A stretch of DNA of 64,000 bases from Ctenosaura bakeri (taxonomy: Eukaryota > Chordata > Lepidosauria > Squamata > Iguanidae), in NCBI GenBank assembly GCA_948474755.1, contig CAOLHI010000060.1, forward strand, positions 1,090,283 to 1,154,282. The letters run 5' to 3'. The notes under the pieces were generated by a model that was not told the origin of the DNA, did not search any database, and was given only the letters and a program-made list of their open reading frames with translations. Numbering within the stretch: position 1 is the stretch's first letter; every line of letters starts with the position of its first letter. The translations under genes were made by a program, and so were the position numbers. Shown here in pieces: positions 36,891 through 47,161 of the stretch.

Positions 36891-37336
36891 GGCCATTTCT
36901 GGATGGGGTGTTTGAAACGGTGCAGTCTGTCCTCCAGGGAGGACATCTGCACCTGGGAGCGGACTGGGACCAGACTACTTAATGTAGATCTGCACCTCAG
37001 CCAGCTCCGGAATGACCCCAAGTGGTCGTCCAGTGTGCTTTTGAAAGACTGGAAAAATCAGGTCTTTCAAAAGCATGGAGCGCACCACTGCGAGCCTGCT
37101 CCCTTGTGTAGATTTGCAGGCTCACACCAATGTGAGCCTGCGATCTGCCGGGACAGGCTTTAGGCTGGTGAGCTTCAGTGGTTGGTTGACCAACCAGAAC
37201 CCACCATTTTTGACACTGGAGCAGTGCGGAGCGACGAGCACGCACTGCTCCGGAGCAGCCTGGACCAGACTGGGGAGCCTGAAGATCTGGTAAGTAGCAG
37301 CGCGAGGCAATTCCCTTGCCCTGTGTGGAAATGGCC
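36891..37336. mobile_element. Inverted-repeat DNA element, 446 bp, built of serial hairpins, flanked by TTT
   Basis: The ends are GGCCATTTCTGGATG and GTGTGGAAATGGCC, and TTT flanks both sides (36,888-36,890; 37,337-37,339). The interior holds at least five separate hairpins with different stems. H1 at 36,919-36,953 is GGTGCAG/CTGCACC with an inner GTCCTC/GAGGAC. H2 at 37,036-37,075 has a 14-bp perfect stem. H3 at 37,116-37,141 has an 11-bp perfect stem. H4 at 37,179-37,196 has an 8-bp stem. H5 at 37,218-37,251 has an 11-bp perfect stem. A GGTAAG lies near the right end. No coding capacity. Confidence 0.85.
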
Positions 37337-37339
37337 TTT

Positions 37340-39314
37340 ATTTCTATTAGTAAAGTTTAATAAAAATAAAAATAATTTTATAAGATATGCTATTAGATAT
37401 GAAATGAAAGGATCAAAATAAAACACTCTATAGAAAATTCATAGTCATTCTCTCAAAGTATTTAAACACATATTGTTTATCTTTGAAAAGAGCTATACAT
37501 CTATTACATACGATAAAAGCAACATATAAAGCAATTTTTAAAGAAAAGTAACATGAAATTTCTTTAAAAACAAAACAAAAGCCTGGATCATTAAAGATGC
37601 AGAACTTTCCTACCATCTTCTTGTGAACAACCTCACTCAAACAGACCTGCAGGACTAAAGCTGCATCTCTTCTAGATAAGCTCTGAAGTGAATAGCAATA
37701 TTTCTAATAGTCCCTTTATAGTCTACCGATGCTGAAGAACTGCATTATAAAAATCTTTAAAGCTTTAGAAATTGCTAATGGGCATTCAGATAAAAGGGTC
37801 ATGTTCCCATAGCCACTTAGAAAAATGCTGGAAAAAAAAAAAGCAAAATGTAGCACTGAATGCAAAACCTTGCAAACTGTGTAACACCATATCACTGGGC
37901 CAAGAACAAGATCTACCATTGTGACGTACAAACTGAACCACATGTAATGCTCTATTCATTGAATAATACAAGGATTATTCATTGAATTATAACAAAACAC
38001 AGGATACATCCATACTGATACAAAAGTCTCAGATTTTGTTCCTGTTCATTCTGATTTTATATTAGATTAAAATAAACTGACCTGGGGAGCTGGTATAAAA
38101 AGTCTCTGATCAAACCAGGAGCTGATAAAAAAAATAAAAAAAATATTCTGGGATAAACAAAATAAAATTGGAAAGAATAGGAACAAAATATGAGATTTTC
38201 TGGTTTTTAAAAAATCATTTTGGGTGTTCCCAGAGAAAAAGCTAATTCACAGAATTGTCAAAATCAATAAATCAATATTCTCAAAAGACAAATCATCATC
38301 ATCATCGAAAATGGCTGTCTCATACACAGTAATTCTCTGTAATCTTCCATTGCTGCCTACCTTTTCCAGAGCCAAGAAGGAAAACTCAATAAATCACAAT
38401 AAATAAATAAACATCAATAAAATATTAAGCCAAGGAAGCACTCATTCTGTGATGGTGCAAATTGTGTTGATACTCTCTTGTCAACATAAGAGGTGTTTAT
38501 CCACATAGATTTTATTGCATAGGCAAGTATTAGCATAAACAATTCCTGTACCATTGCAGGTCAGAAAATGCTGCATTTGAACTAGTAGCTTTTTCCATTA
38601 GTGATGTGGGTGAAAAAATCCGTCTTTTCAGTAAATTTGCAATAAATACAACAAGCACATGTGTGACGGTAGATTGGGTTTTTATTAGCTGCTACATCTG
38701 TGTAGTGTGTATGTACCTGACAGTCTTTTGAGATTCCTGGACATCTGAAAAGCCACCTGGGGGTTGGATAAAAAAAAAACTTGCCAGTTCTTGCAACAAA
38801 TGCCAATTCAACTGAATACACATTTGTAATTTCTTGGTAACTGGATTGAATGGGAGGACACAAGTTAATCTTTTGGAAATAATTATCCCTCAAGGGGATA
38901 GCAAAGAAAATCAGCCATGGATGTTAGCTTTGTTCATTGCTGTGCATACAACATGAACTGAGTATTTTCCTATTATGCTAAGCTCTGCAAAATTCCTCAA
39001 TACAGCCATAATTATTGGAGCAATTACGTTTGACCCTTAGGAACTGAATGTAATGGTTATTATTTTTTTCAAATGTGACCCCTCCTCCTTGTTTTTTTTC
39101 CAAGAAATTACCCAATACTGTTCAAAGACTTTTTTTTTTAAACTCACATGCACTTTAAAAAAAACCGTCAAACATTGTAAGCCTCCAGATGCACTATTGA
39201 CTTCTGCCCAGTACACAAATGCACACTTCCACAGTAGGTCTTTCTGTAACATAAACACCTGCACAGCTGCTTGCTGTGCACAGTATATTCACCATAGACA
39301 AACACACAGAGACA
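37340..39314. other. No gene recognised
   Basis: About 2 kb of unassigned AT-rich DNA, with short A-rich runs and a (CAT)n-like stretch near 38,295. Confidence 0.5.
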
Positions 39315-39490
39315 AATGTCAGATTAAATTTATTATTGTCAGCTGTCATGAAGATTTTCACATTTAGTGACTTTACAAAAAAGAAACTTCCAAGACACCC
39401 TATGATTAACAGCGCTGACCAGGTCTTATATACTCCGGGCAGTGGCTTCCCTGATTGAGTCTATCTCATAATACAGTTGTCCTCTTTTCC
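39315..39490 (+). mobile_element. SINE-like sequence (Sauria-type body), diverged
   Basis: The words gtgactttacaaaaaagaaa, gctgaccaggtcttatatac, gtggcttccctgattgagtc and ctcttttcctattgcc follow in the order seen in a common lizard SINE/Bov-B-tail sequence (bottom-ranked certainty because the match is from memory of the pattern). It lies at the 3' edge of the DIRS-like element and may truncate it. Confidence 0.45.
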
Positions 39491-39499
39491 TATTGCCTT

Positions 39500-40215
39500 A
39501 ACTTGTTATGTTGTTCAGAGTCACATTTTTTCCTTCATGTCTGAGTGTATCAGCAGCTGAATGTTCTTTCAGCGTGGGTTCAGTAATGCCATTAGATATA
39601 GCTGTCTACCCATATTTGTCTTTTGCTCCCAACCTCCCTGCACAACTGATAGAGTACCTTCTGACCAGAGAGTCTCTTTGTGAGTACAGGGTTGTGCACC
39701 ACTCTACTCAAAAATAAAACACCAAGAAAAGTCGGAAGAAATACCTGAACAAATGGCTGAAAGGTGATTCACCAATTTCCTGAGCAACCTGAATGTGATG
39801 GGTCTCCTGCCATCAGTCTTTCTAGATCTCAGTTGTTTCCAGCCTTTCACCACCTTTTTCACCATGAAGGTAGTACAGGGGTACCAAAATCTCCTCTCTT
39901 GATGAGAAATGAAATACTTGCCAGATGAAAAGACATTGACCGAGGTGCCAGGCTCTTAATATACTTGTAAGACATGACCATTCATCCCCATACCCCTCTT
40001 GCTCCTAAGTGCAAGAAATATCCCCACTGCTTTTTTGTAAGCCTGCAACATAGCAGGGACCACCAAACTAAGTACTCTCTGCATCCCAAGCTGCACAAGA
40101 ATGCTGTTGGCTGCTATTCTACTTCTGGTGCCAGCAAGTGAAAGCTGTCCTCCTGAAATAGAGACAGTGAATGTGTGATTCTCTTATCTAGTCTTGGAAC
40201 ATAACAAGCCAAGAA
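39500..40215 (-). pseudogene. DIRS-like tyrosine recombinase (integration enzyme), broken
   Basis: This enzyme would recombine a circular cDNA into the genome. On the minus strand, following the RNase H end, the text reads LSLVVPAMLQAYKKAVGIFL (N-terminal helical DNA-binding part). It then gives VKKVVKGWKQLRSRKTDGRR, PITFRLLRKL and a region like FSWCFIFE, resembling the start of the DIRS-type recombinase catalytic domain (RxxDxRxPITxxLLxxL). Several stops interrupt it. The catalytic Arg-His-Arg-Tyr residues cannot be placed with confidence, and the C-terminal part is unclear or lost at the SINE boundary near 39,490. Confidence 0.65.
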
Positions 40216-40221
40216 GATTTT

Positions 40222-40691
40222 GGCCCTTTTTGCACGTTTTTTTTTTTTGCGCGAGCACCCCTTGAGCACCGCGCAAATGGGAGCACCGCTGCGCACGGCA
40301 CACTCCCACTTGCTCACGAGGCTGAAGCATGGCCCGGGCATATTTTTTTATTTTCGGCTTGAAGCTGAAAATGGCCTGCACTCGCGCAATGCTCGTGCCA
40401 CCCTCGCACACTTACCTGCCATGTGATGCGTTGGCGAGCTGGGCGGGAAGCGCTTCCTTCCTCCAAAGCAGCCTACAGCTCCCACAGTGCCCTGCGGAAG
40501 GAAGGGGCGGGGCGCTAGCGCGATGGCCGCGCAATCAGGAAGCACCCTGTGGAAGGAAGGAAGGAAGGAAGGAAGGAAGGAAGGAAGGAAGGAAGGAAGG
40601 AAGGAGGGGGGAAGCAGCAGCGTCCCGAAGGAGGCTTCTCGCGCAAGATGCCCTCCCCCGTTGTGGAAAAAGGTAAGATGAGAAAAAGGCC
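40222..40691. mobile_element. Inverted-repeat DNA element, 470 bp, GC-rich, flanked by TTT, inside DIRS RNase H
   Basis: It begins GGCCCTTTTTGCACG and ends GATGAGAAAAAGGCC. TTT flanks both sides (40,219-40,221; 40,692-40,694). Its left part contains ttttcggcttgaagctgaaa, a short inverted repeat shared with the 54,943 copy (ttttcggctcgaagctgaaa). The interior is CpG-rich in an AT-rich neighbourhood and includes a (GAAG)n tract at 40,551-40,603. GGTAAG lies 20 bp from the right end. Its flanks are continuous DIRS RNase H coding text, which independently fixes both borders. Confidence 0.9.
40551..40603. repeat. (GAAG)n microsatellite inside an inverted-repeat element
   Basis: About 13 tandem units, expanded within the element at 40,222-40,691 from a ggaaggaa seed also present in sister copies. 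Confidence 0.95.
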
Positions 40692-40806
40692 TTTGTTAGT
40701 ATAAAAACATAAAAGCATAAAGATCCTGACTAGCTCCATGACTCTACCTGACTGAAATGACTGCCTGCTAATAACAGTAACTACAACTTCATTGTCTCTG
40801 TCTCTG

Positions 40807-40829
40807 TCACACACACACACACACACACT
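40807..40829. repeat. (CA)n microsatellite
   Basis: Short CA tract lying inside the decayed RNase H region of the DIRS-like element. Confidence 0.9.
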
Positions 40830-40990
40830 TCTTATCCCTGAGTTTTTCTGTCCAGATGGAAACTACCATCAGTTTCAGGAAAAACACTTCCTGCTGCATC
40901 AGAGTGCACCTGTAGCAATTCTTCCAGTTTCCATGCCTCCTGCCACAGGGAGACTCCATTGTAACCTTCTAGGAACCTTAACTAAACTTA

Positions 40991-41720
40991 TAAATTCTCC
41001 TTCATACCCTTAGTCAGCCTAATATGGTGGTGTTGAGCCCTGATCCCAGCTGTGATCCTGACCAGGCATGCACAAAAAGTCCTACCCTGGGAAACCACTT
41101 TGCAAGCAAATTTGAGGTGCCCTAGCAATGTCTGAGCTTCCCTGTGGATTGCCTTATCATAATACCACAGACCCCCAAACCTGAAACCCAGCATCCAGAA
41201 GTCATGAGGATGAACCAGGAGGAGGCAAAATGTAGATTGAATATCACATTTGGCCATGAGAGCCCTCAGGTCACAGGTCTGCACTGCCTGGTCAGATGAG
41301 GCATAACAAACAGAACAGAATTCCTGGGGGACAGCATCATTAACTGATGTACCTTTTGGGTATGAGAGGTGATGAATGAACCTGCATTCCCCCAGAGCTG
41401 TCTTCAGAACTACCCCTCCCAACCAGGGCAGCACACTTAAATTACTCATCAGTGGTTCCACAAATGGCCTCGCCAACCACCTAATCTTTTATTCTTTATT
41501 GACCACTACCACCTCCATGAATTCCATAGCAGATCTGAGGTTACCCAACTCAAATGCAATGTGAGGCTCTTCTACTTGAATCCTAAATCCCTGTGCAAAA
41601 TCTTCCCTTATGAACCTAGCCTCCATCTTGTTAAGATATTTTCCAACAGGAAACCAAGCAAACAAACACACAGGAGCATATGCTAGCCTTCTCCCCACAG
41701 GATCCCACTGTCCCACTACA
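40991..41720 (-). pseudogene. DIRS-like reverse transcriptase, catalytic core deleted
   Basis: On the minus strand 41,489-41,716 gives LNKMEARFIREDFAQGFRI, the start of DIRS RT. 40,988-41,476 gives CRFIHHLSYPKGTSVNDAV, ALMAKCDIQSTFCLLLVHP (motif A, catalytic Asp retained) and FGGLWYYDKA. At about 41,148 the text jumps directly to EAQTLLGHLKFACKVVSQGR, the region after the palm. Motif B (PMGCS-type) and motif C (YxDD/LDD) are therefore missing, which removes any polymerase activity. A stop separates the two frames near 41,487; both are in one register. Confidence 0.85.
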
Positions 41721-41798
41721 CTACTAACTCAACTTCCACAGCATTGACTCACTGTTCCATTTTCCCACCTGCAAGAGTGCTCAGGCACTCTGAAAGGA

Positions 41799-42234
41799 GG
41801 CCCTTTCTCACGTTACCCTTTTGCGTGGCTGGGGGAGGCATCTCACGTGAGAAGTCTCATCCAGAACACTGCCGCTTCCCCGCTCCTTCGTCCTGCAGAT
41901 CGCTTTCTGGTAGCGCAACCGTCGCGCTCACGCCCCGCCCCTTCCTTTTGCAGTGCAGCATGGGAGCTGTAGGCTGCGCTGGGGGAGGAAGCGCGACCGG
42001 GATGGCTTGTTCGGCGCACCACACGCAGGTAAGTGCACGAGGGCCCTGCGAGCATTGCATGACCGCGCAGTATTTTCAGCTTAAAGTCGAAAATAATAAA
42101 ATGTGCAATAAAATGCGGGATACTTTAGGCTCGTGAGCGTTGAGTAAGTGGGAGTGCGTCGTACGGATCGACGGTCCCATTTACACTACTCTCAAGGGGC
42201 CCTAGCGCAAAAAAACCTGTGTGTGAAAAGGGCC
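41799..42234. mobile_element. Inverted-repeat DNA element, 436 bp, GC-rich, between DIRS gag and RT
   Basis: The ends are GGCCCTTTCTCACGTTACC and TGTGTGAAAAGGGCC. The interior is in the opposite orientation to the 40,222 copy: the ttacc motif (complement of GGTAAG-type) lies at the left end and ttttcagcttaaagtcgaaa near the right. It shares cagtgcagcatgggagctgt with sister copies. The flanks (gga / ata) do not match, so the target duplication is lost or mutated. Confidence 0.85.
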
Positions 42235-42239
42235 ATAGG

Positions 42240-43020
42240 CTCTGCTAACACCCTCCTGGGTGAGGGCATGTAAGCCTGGGGTGTGGACTGAGGCAGAAGT
42301 CATACGTATGGTCAAACTTGCATCTTGATTTCTGGCAATTCCCCTGGTTAAACTCCCAGGAAATTCATTTGTGGGAGTCATTCCTTCCTGCCCAAGAAAA
42401 GGCTTAGGATCTTCACCCTTACCCTTGAAGTGCAGGTCTACCAACACTAGCTACAGTTTATTATTAACTAGATCCCCCCTGGCAGTCTTACACTGGGATG
42501 ATCTTTTCTCTAAAAATGAAGTTGTGCTCAGTCACTGCCACATCCCCTGTGAGGGTGTAATCCTGGAGGACATTGCCCGAATGATTGATAAAGTGCCAGC
42601 CCTGATTCAGATATGTTGCCTGAATAACCTTCATAAACACTGTATATTCAACCATACAGTTGTTCAACTGCCTTCCCCTTCTTCTCTTTCTTGTCCTTCT
42701 TGTCTGATTTGGGAGTTTGCTCTTCCTTGCTCTCCAGCTTGAGAAGCTCAAACAAATCTACATAATAACTATTGGGAATTTTCTGCCTGCTTTTCCTATC
42801 CAGATGCAGCCCTGGCAGATCTTTGTGATCACCAGAAGTAACATATTAAGTGATTGTTCTAACTTCCTCACCTTTGTTCATATTGTACTAAAACCCTTCA
42901 CTTCCTGTGCCCCCTTCAGTTTTCTCCTGATTGCCCATAATAGAAAACCCAGGACATACACTGCAGCCCTCAAAAAAGTCCTTCCTAACCTGATATTCAT
43001 CTCTAAAGGACTTACCTGAT
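42240..43020 (-). pseudogene. DIRS-like gag (nucleocapsid-like protein), broken
   Basis: On the minus strand the frames contain a charged stretch (LKLESKEEQTPKSDKKDKKE). Next is the gag core: VEYTVFMKVIQATY, GWHFINHSGNVLQDYTLTGD and EHNFIFREK (42,500-42,660). Near 42,250-42,358 a CCCH-like zinc motif follows: SWEFNQGNCQKSRCKFDH, spacing CX7CX4CX3H with the first Cys changed to Ser. The pieces lie in different frames, so several indels have occurred. The boundary with pol is occupied by the element at 41,799-42,234. Confidence 0.65.
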
Positions 43021-43571
43021 GATTCCCCACTGTCCTTTTTCTGTCATGTTCCCACACTGCCCAGCAAGCAACTGGCTAACAAACATGGGAGCAGAACACT
43101 ATATATTCCCCAACTGACCACAGCAAAAACCGCTAGATGCTCACTTGGTCAAATCTGCCAGCCAATGAATTCAAACCTTGGTTCAAAGCCATTGGCTGGT
43201 GGTTCCCACCTCCCCCCAGGATCACACCAGGCCACCTGGGTCTCTGGGAGGAAGAAGCTGATACCTGCCATCATCGGAAAGCCCCATGATTTCATTCCTG
43301 CCCCACCCTGTAATTTTTGCCACAGAGGTAGTTCTCTTTCTAGAACTATATATATATTCATTTTGGATCATCTCATCATTGGTTTGTCATAGCAAAGATA
43401 TTCAGAAGTGGTTTACTGATGCAGTGTACAACTACATGTTATCTTTTGGTTGTCTCTGACAGATCTTCACCAGTGTCTCCCCCACTTACTTCTTGCTGCA
43501 GTTTAGCTGCCTTCCACATTTTTTCTGGCTCCTCAGCAAAAGCCTATCTGACTTAGGAAACCATACACACG
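43021..43571. other. No gene recognised
   Basis: This may still include the upstream end of the DIRS-like element. An inverted pair (gccagccaatg.. / ..cattggctggtgg at about 43,157-43,202) is present, but no terminal repeat could be defined. Confidence 0.4.
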
Positions 43572-43749
43572 GGCCATTTCCACACTAGACTGTTATAGTG
43601 CTATGATTCACTTGTAGCATCTTATGGAATCCTGGGATTTGCAGTTTCAGAAGGGGCCAGGTGGCCTCTCTGAAACTGCAAACCCCAGGATTCCATAAGA
43701 TGTTGCAAGTGGAATCATAGTGCTATAACAATCTAGTGCAGAAATGGCT
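43572..43749. mobile_element. Palindromic inverted-repeat mini-element, 178 bp
   Basis: One of the best preserved palindromes. The left arm (ctgttatagtgctatgattc, tcttatggaatcctggg, tttgcagtttcagaaggg) has a near-perfect reverse complement in the right arm (ctctgaaactgcaaaccc, ccaggattccataagatg, gaatcatagtgctataac). The centre loop (ccaggtggcc) is itself partly palindromic. No matching 3-bp flank (acg / ata). Confidence 0.9.
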
Positions 43750-44489
43750 ATAGTGTAGCAGGAGTGCTATGATCAGCATAGCTTTTCCCCTCAGAGAAGT
43801 ATGAACTCCTATCACCATAGGAAGGTAGTGTCATTGTAACACAAAATAAGTCCCCAGGGATCAACTGAATTTTTACATTGAGGGTGGTTTTTTTTTTTTT
43901 TTTTTTTTTGGTCCCAGCCAAAGTAACACATTCAACATTTTTTTGGTGATGTGGGGAGGCCAAGAAATGATATGGTGAAGAAGAAGCTTATTACTGTTTC
44001 TCAGTGTTTTGCCTGCACTATGGAAAAGCTTTTTCCCGTGGTGGTCAGCAAATAGTTGAAATGTGCGCTTTAATTTATTTAATTTTGTTCTCGTAGTTTC
44101 TGGCTCCAAGTGTTGTGTGGGACTCTGTTGATTCTGTGCAAATGAATGCTCCCATGGGAAGGGACATTAATCTCCTAGAATACAGTGAGATTTTCGTTGA
44201 GGTGAGAAAAATGCAAGTTTGTATCTGAATGTAAGTGGGTTAAATAAAGATGTCATAAGAACAGGACTAAATTCTGCTTGATATATCCAATTTCCATTCC
44301 AAACAGCCCATCTAATAGAAAAAAAATTCTCTAACAAATCAAGGACCCAAACTGAACTGAAGCTTATGGAAACACTCCTTCACATTCCACAGTGTTGGGG
44401 TTGTACTGTCCTGCTTGAGCAGGATGTCAAGGAAGGTGGTATTATCAACTGGCCTGTGGTTTTAGAGATCTTCATAGTCACAGAGAATT

Positions 44490-44545
<56 letters not shown>

Positions 44546-45118
44546 TTTAAGGGGTTGTATTAGACCTTTTAAGGCAGCTGGGGCTACTTCATCTCTCAAA
44601 GTGGCATTTGCTGACTCCTGGACTCAGCTAGAACCTCCCTGTCTAATCACTATAATGAGCTGTGAATGTCAAGGGTCAAGTACACAAAGGGCAGACAGTG
44701 TTTATGCACATATCTTGACCATATTATAAGGCCTTAAAACCTGAACTTATCTATCTATACTGGACAACACAGTTCTCTGGATCTCTCCACACAGCAGCCT
44801 TCTCTTACTTGGTGTCCATGATAATTCTAGCAGTACTCCAGCTAGCATGGAGATATCTGTTATAGATTAAACTGTATGAACACTGTGCATCCGGGTGAAG
44901 TTATGTGCAGAAATATAAACTGCAACTTGGTCCATTCTTGTGTACTAAATAAGAAAATCTCCTTCAAGAAATCAGGGGCAGGGGGAGTCCTCACACTGAG
45001 ATGATGACATGTGTGTTTTCATACTAGAGAGCTTTTATGTGTTTCTGAGACTGATTTTTACACACCTCTTTAAATGGGCAAGAGTTCGAACTATGATAAA
45101 TATTGCTATTGCATGGAC
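43750..45118. other. No gene recognised
   Basis: Unassigned DNA with a run of about 22 T at 43,888-43,909 and a (TTTC)n tract. Confidence 0.5.
44489..44547. repeat. (TTTC)n microsatellite
   Basis: About 14 tandem units. Confidence 0.95.
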
Positions 45119-46070
45119 TGTTAAAATATGTAATAATGTAAGCCCCCCAACACACCTAAAAACCATGTCCTGAGGAACCTAATTATTTTATATCAAACAT
45201 AGTGAGCCATAGAGATATGCTGGAAGAACACGTAGGCGGAGAGCCTGATTCCTGTCACATCCTGGGTTATCTGGCAAATGGCTCACAGGCCACTTGAATG
45301 GAGTTTCAACAGCAATCAGGAGACGATTACTCTCTGGGACAGCCTGGAATTTGACACTTTGAGGTATGCATCTCCGGAGGGATACTGATCTTGCAGGAAA
45401 CCACAAGGATGTTTGGTTGTATTTTCTTTGAACTACAAAAGAAAATGATCCATCTTAATAATAAGATGCAGCCATCTGGTTTCACAGGACATCGGTCAAC
45501 AATATAACTAGGCCCCTTTCCTTCTCCTTTTGGGAGTCTGAGAGATTCTTTTTGGAGTTTTGAGAGTTTACAGTTGGGAGTTCTCTCAGATCTGCAAAAC
45601 CATGAAGCTGGTAAGCTCCCCTCAGCCCCTAAAGCTGTGGCTGAGATTGTTTTCTCCCAGCTGAAAACTTCTGGATTGGTATAGTATTAAATCAAACCCT
45701 TTATGTCTCTTTCTCTCTCTTAATTTTCATCTCTTTCTAACTTTTTATAGTCTTGTATGCTTGTTGTAGTGAGTGAAGCTGAGTGATTGTATGAACTTTA
45801 ACTTTCTATAGTCTTGTATGCTTGTTGTAGTGAGTGCAGCTGAGTGATTGTAGGGACTTTACATCTATGCCAATCAAATACTTACATTTGAACAATTTGT
45901 GTGATTTTTGACTGGGCCTGACCCCATAAACATTGGGTTAAAAAGATTCTAAGTACCCTGTCCTCTTTGCATAGCTAAAGCAGTGCAGAGCTCATTTTTC
46001 CCCACAAGAGACAATTTTGACAGCTTTTGGGAATCCTCTTAAAGGAAGCCCCTAAACAAACAGGGTAACA
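45119..46070 (+). mobile_element. LTR-like sequence related to LTR family A at its 3' part
   Basis: The last 170 bp (gggcctgaccccataaacat, tgggttaaaaagattc, cagggtaaca) align with the 3' end of the 19,662 LTR (tggcctgactccataaacat, cgggttacaagatcc, cagggtaaca) and share the GTAACA terminus. The 5' portion does not align with family A, so it looks like a different LTR with a related R-U5. A 61-bp tandem duplication begins at 45,751 and 45,812. The start at TGTTAAAATA is a guess; no target duplication was found. Confidence 0.5.
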
Positions 46071-46378
46071 ATAGCCATGAAAAGGTTGTTTGATAAAAAT
46101 ACACAATCTACCCATTCTTTTTTTATTCCTTTGTGTCTGTATGTGAATTTACACAAAGGGAAAAAATATTTCTGCATAGAGATAATTTGCACAAATTTCA
46201 GAAAACACAATAGTGGAGAGAAAAAATATCTCATGCTGGACTTGAGATTCCTTGATGGACTATCTGTCTTGACTTGTTGTCATGGTCTGTTTCAGTCAAA
46301 AACTTGTCTACTATAAGAGTTTGCTTTGTTTTGTTTTTTGTTACACCCCTAGATAGGAATGATTTTATTGTCTCTGTT

Positions 46379-46725
46379 AGCCTTTTTGCACCTTACCTTT
46401 TCATGGAGGTGGGGAGAGGTGCTCGCGCAAGAAGCCTCAGCAGGAACACTGCTGCTTCAGTTCTGCAGCAGCTTCCTGGTCACGCAAGCGCTGCACAAAT
46501 GCCCTGCCCCTTCCTACCACAGTGCAACCTGGGAATTGCACGCTAGCGCTGAGGCAGGAAGCGTGACCAGGCCGGCTCCTGACGTACCGCACACCAGATA
46601 AGTGCATGTGGGCCCCAGAGCATTGCACGACCACGCACCATTTTCGGCTTTAAGCAGACCACTCCTCCCATTTATGTGACGCTCAAGGGGCCCTCTCACT
46701 TTAGAAATGCCGTGCAAAAAGGGCG
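46379..46725. mobile_element. Inverted-repeat DNA element, 347 bp
   Basis: The ends AGCCTTTTTGCACCTTACC and CCGTGCAAAAAGGGCG are inverted repeats. The interior (gctcgcgcaagaagcctcag, cagtgcaacctgggaattgc, gcacaccagataagtgcatg) follows the same order as the 41,799 copy, so the two belong to one subfamily. Flanks GTT/GAT differ at one base. Confidence 0.8.
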
Positions 46726-46750
46726 GATGTTTCACAAAAGTATCATTAAG

Positions 46751-46948
46751 GGTTTTCTGCAGTACACTGTTATAGTGCTATTATTCCACTTTCAACATCC
46801 TATGGAATCCTGGGGTTTACAGTTTAGGGAGGGCATTTTGAATTCTTAGCTAGAGAGCTCTTTGGCCTCAGTAAACTATAAACTTCAGAATTCCACAGGA
46901 TGTTGAAAGAGGAAAAATAGCACTGTAACAATGTAGTGTGGAAAGACC
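46751..46948. mobile_element. Palindromic inverted-repeat mini-element, 198 bp
   Basis: Same arms and same spacer (ttagctagagagctctttgg) as the 24,552 copy; the ends have diverged (GGTTTTCTGCAG / GTGTGGAAAGACC). No convincing target duplication. Confidence 0.85.
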
Positions 46949-47161
46949 CAAAGCCTCTGATTTAACAACCAAGCAATATATGACTGTTTGTAGTGATCTA
47001 GCACACTGGTCTATTTAATGAAATAGTGCCTATTCTAGCAGTTTGCCCCCCCCTCGGCTGAGGTTTTATTAGAAACAATTTTCAAGTTACAATTATAAAT
47101 ATTGGCAAAGTAGTACCTAATACCAAAAACTAAAAACTAAAAAAGGAGAGGGCCTCTCTTT

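Larger units (their letters stand above)
40120..40990 (-). pseudogene. DIRS-like RNase H domain, split by an inverted-repeat element
   Basis: Going down the minus strand from 40,970, the text reads EGYNGVSLWQEAWKLEELLQ then VHSDAAGS, a typical DIRS RNase H start. After a (CA)n tract at 40,807-40,829 it reads VISRQSFQSGRVMELVRIF and stops at the inserted element (40,222-40,691). It resumes at 40,215 with FLACYVPRLDKRI and LSLFQEDSFHLLAPEVE, the domain end (the ADALSR-like region is changed to HSLSLF). The host text joins across the insertion in the same frame when one TTT (AAA on the minus strand) is counted once. Confidence 0.75.
39500..43020 (-). mobile_element. DIRS-like tyrosine-recombinase retrotransposon, decayed
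   Basis: Four protein regions are readable on the minus strand in the order gag, reverse transcriptase, RNase H, tyrosine recombinase, which defines the DIRS/Ngaro group (no integrase or endonuclease). The total span is about 3.5 kb including two inverted-repeat insertions (41,799-42,234 and 40,222-40,691), leaving about 2.6 kb of element. The RT has lost its catalytic core by internal deletion, and all frames have stops. No terminal repeats were identified. I do not see a methyltransferase domain between RNase H and recombinase, but space there is short and the element is damaged. Confidence 0.82.

Noticed and set aside
42371..43019. Plus-strand open frames of 100-123 codons
   Set aside because: Antisense shadows of the DIRS-like gag region, which reads on the minus strand.
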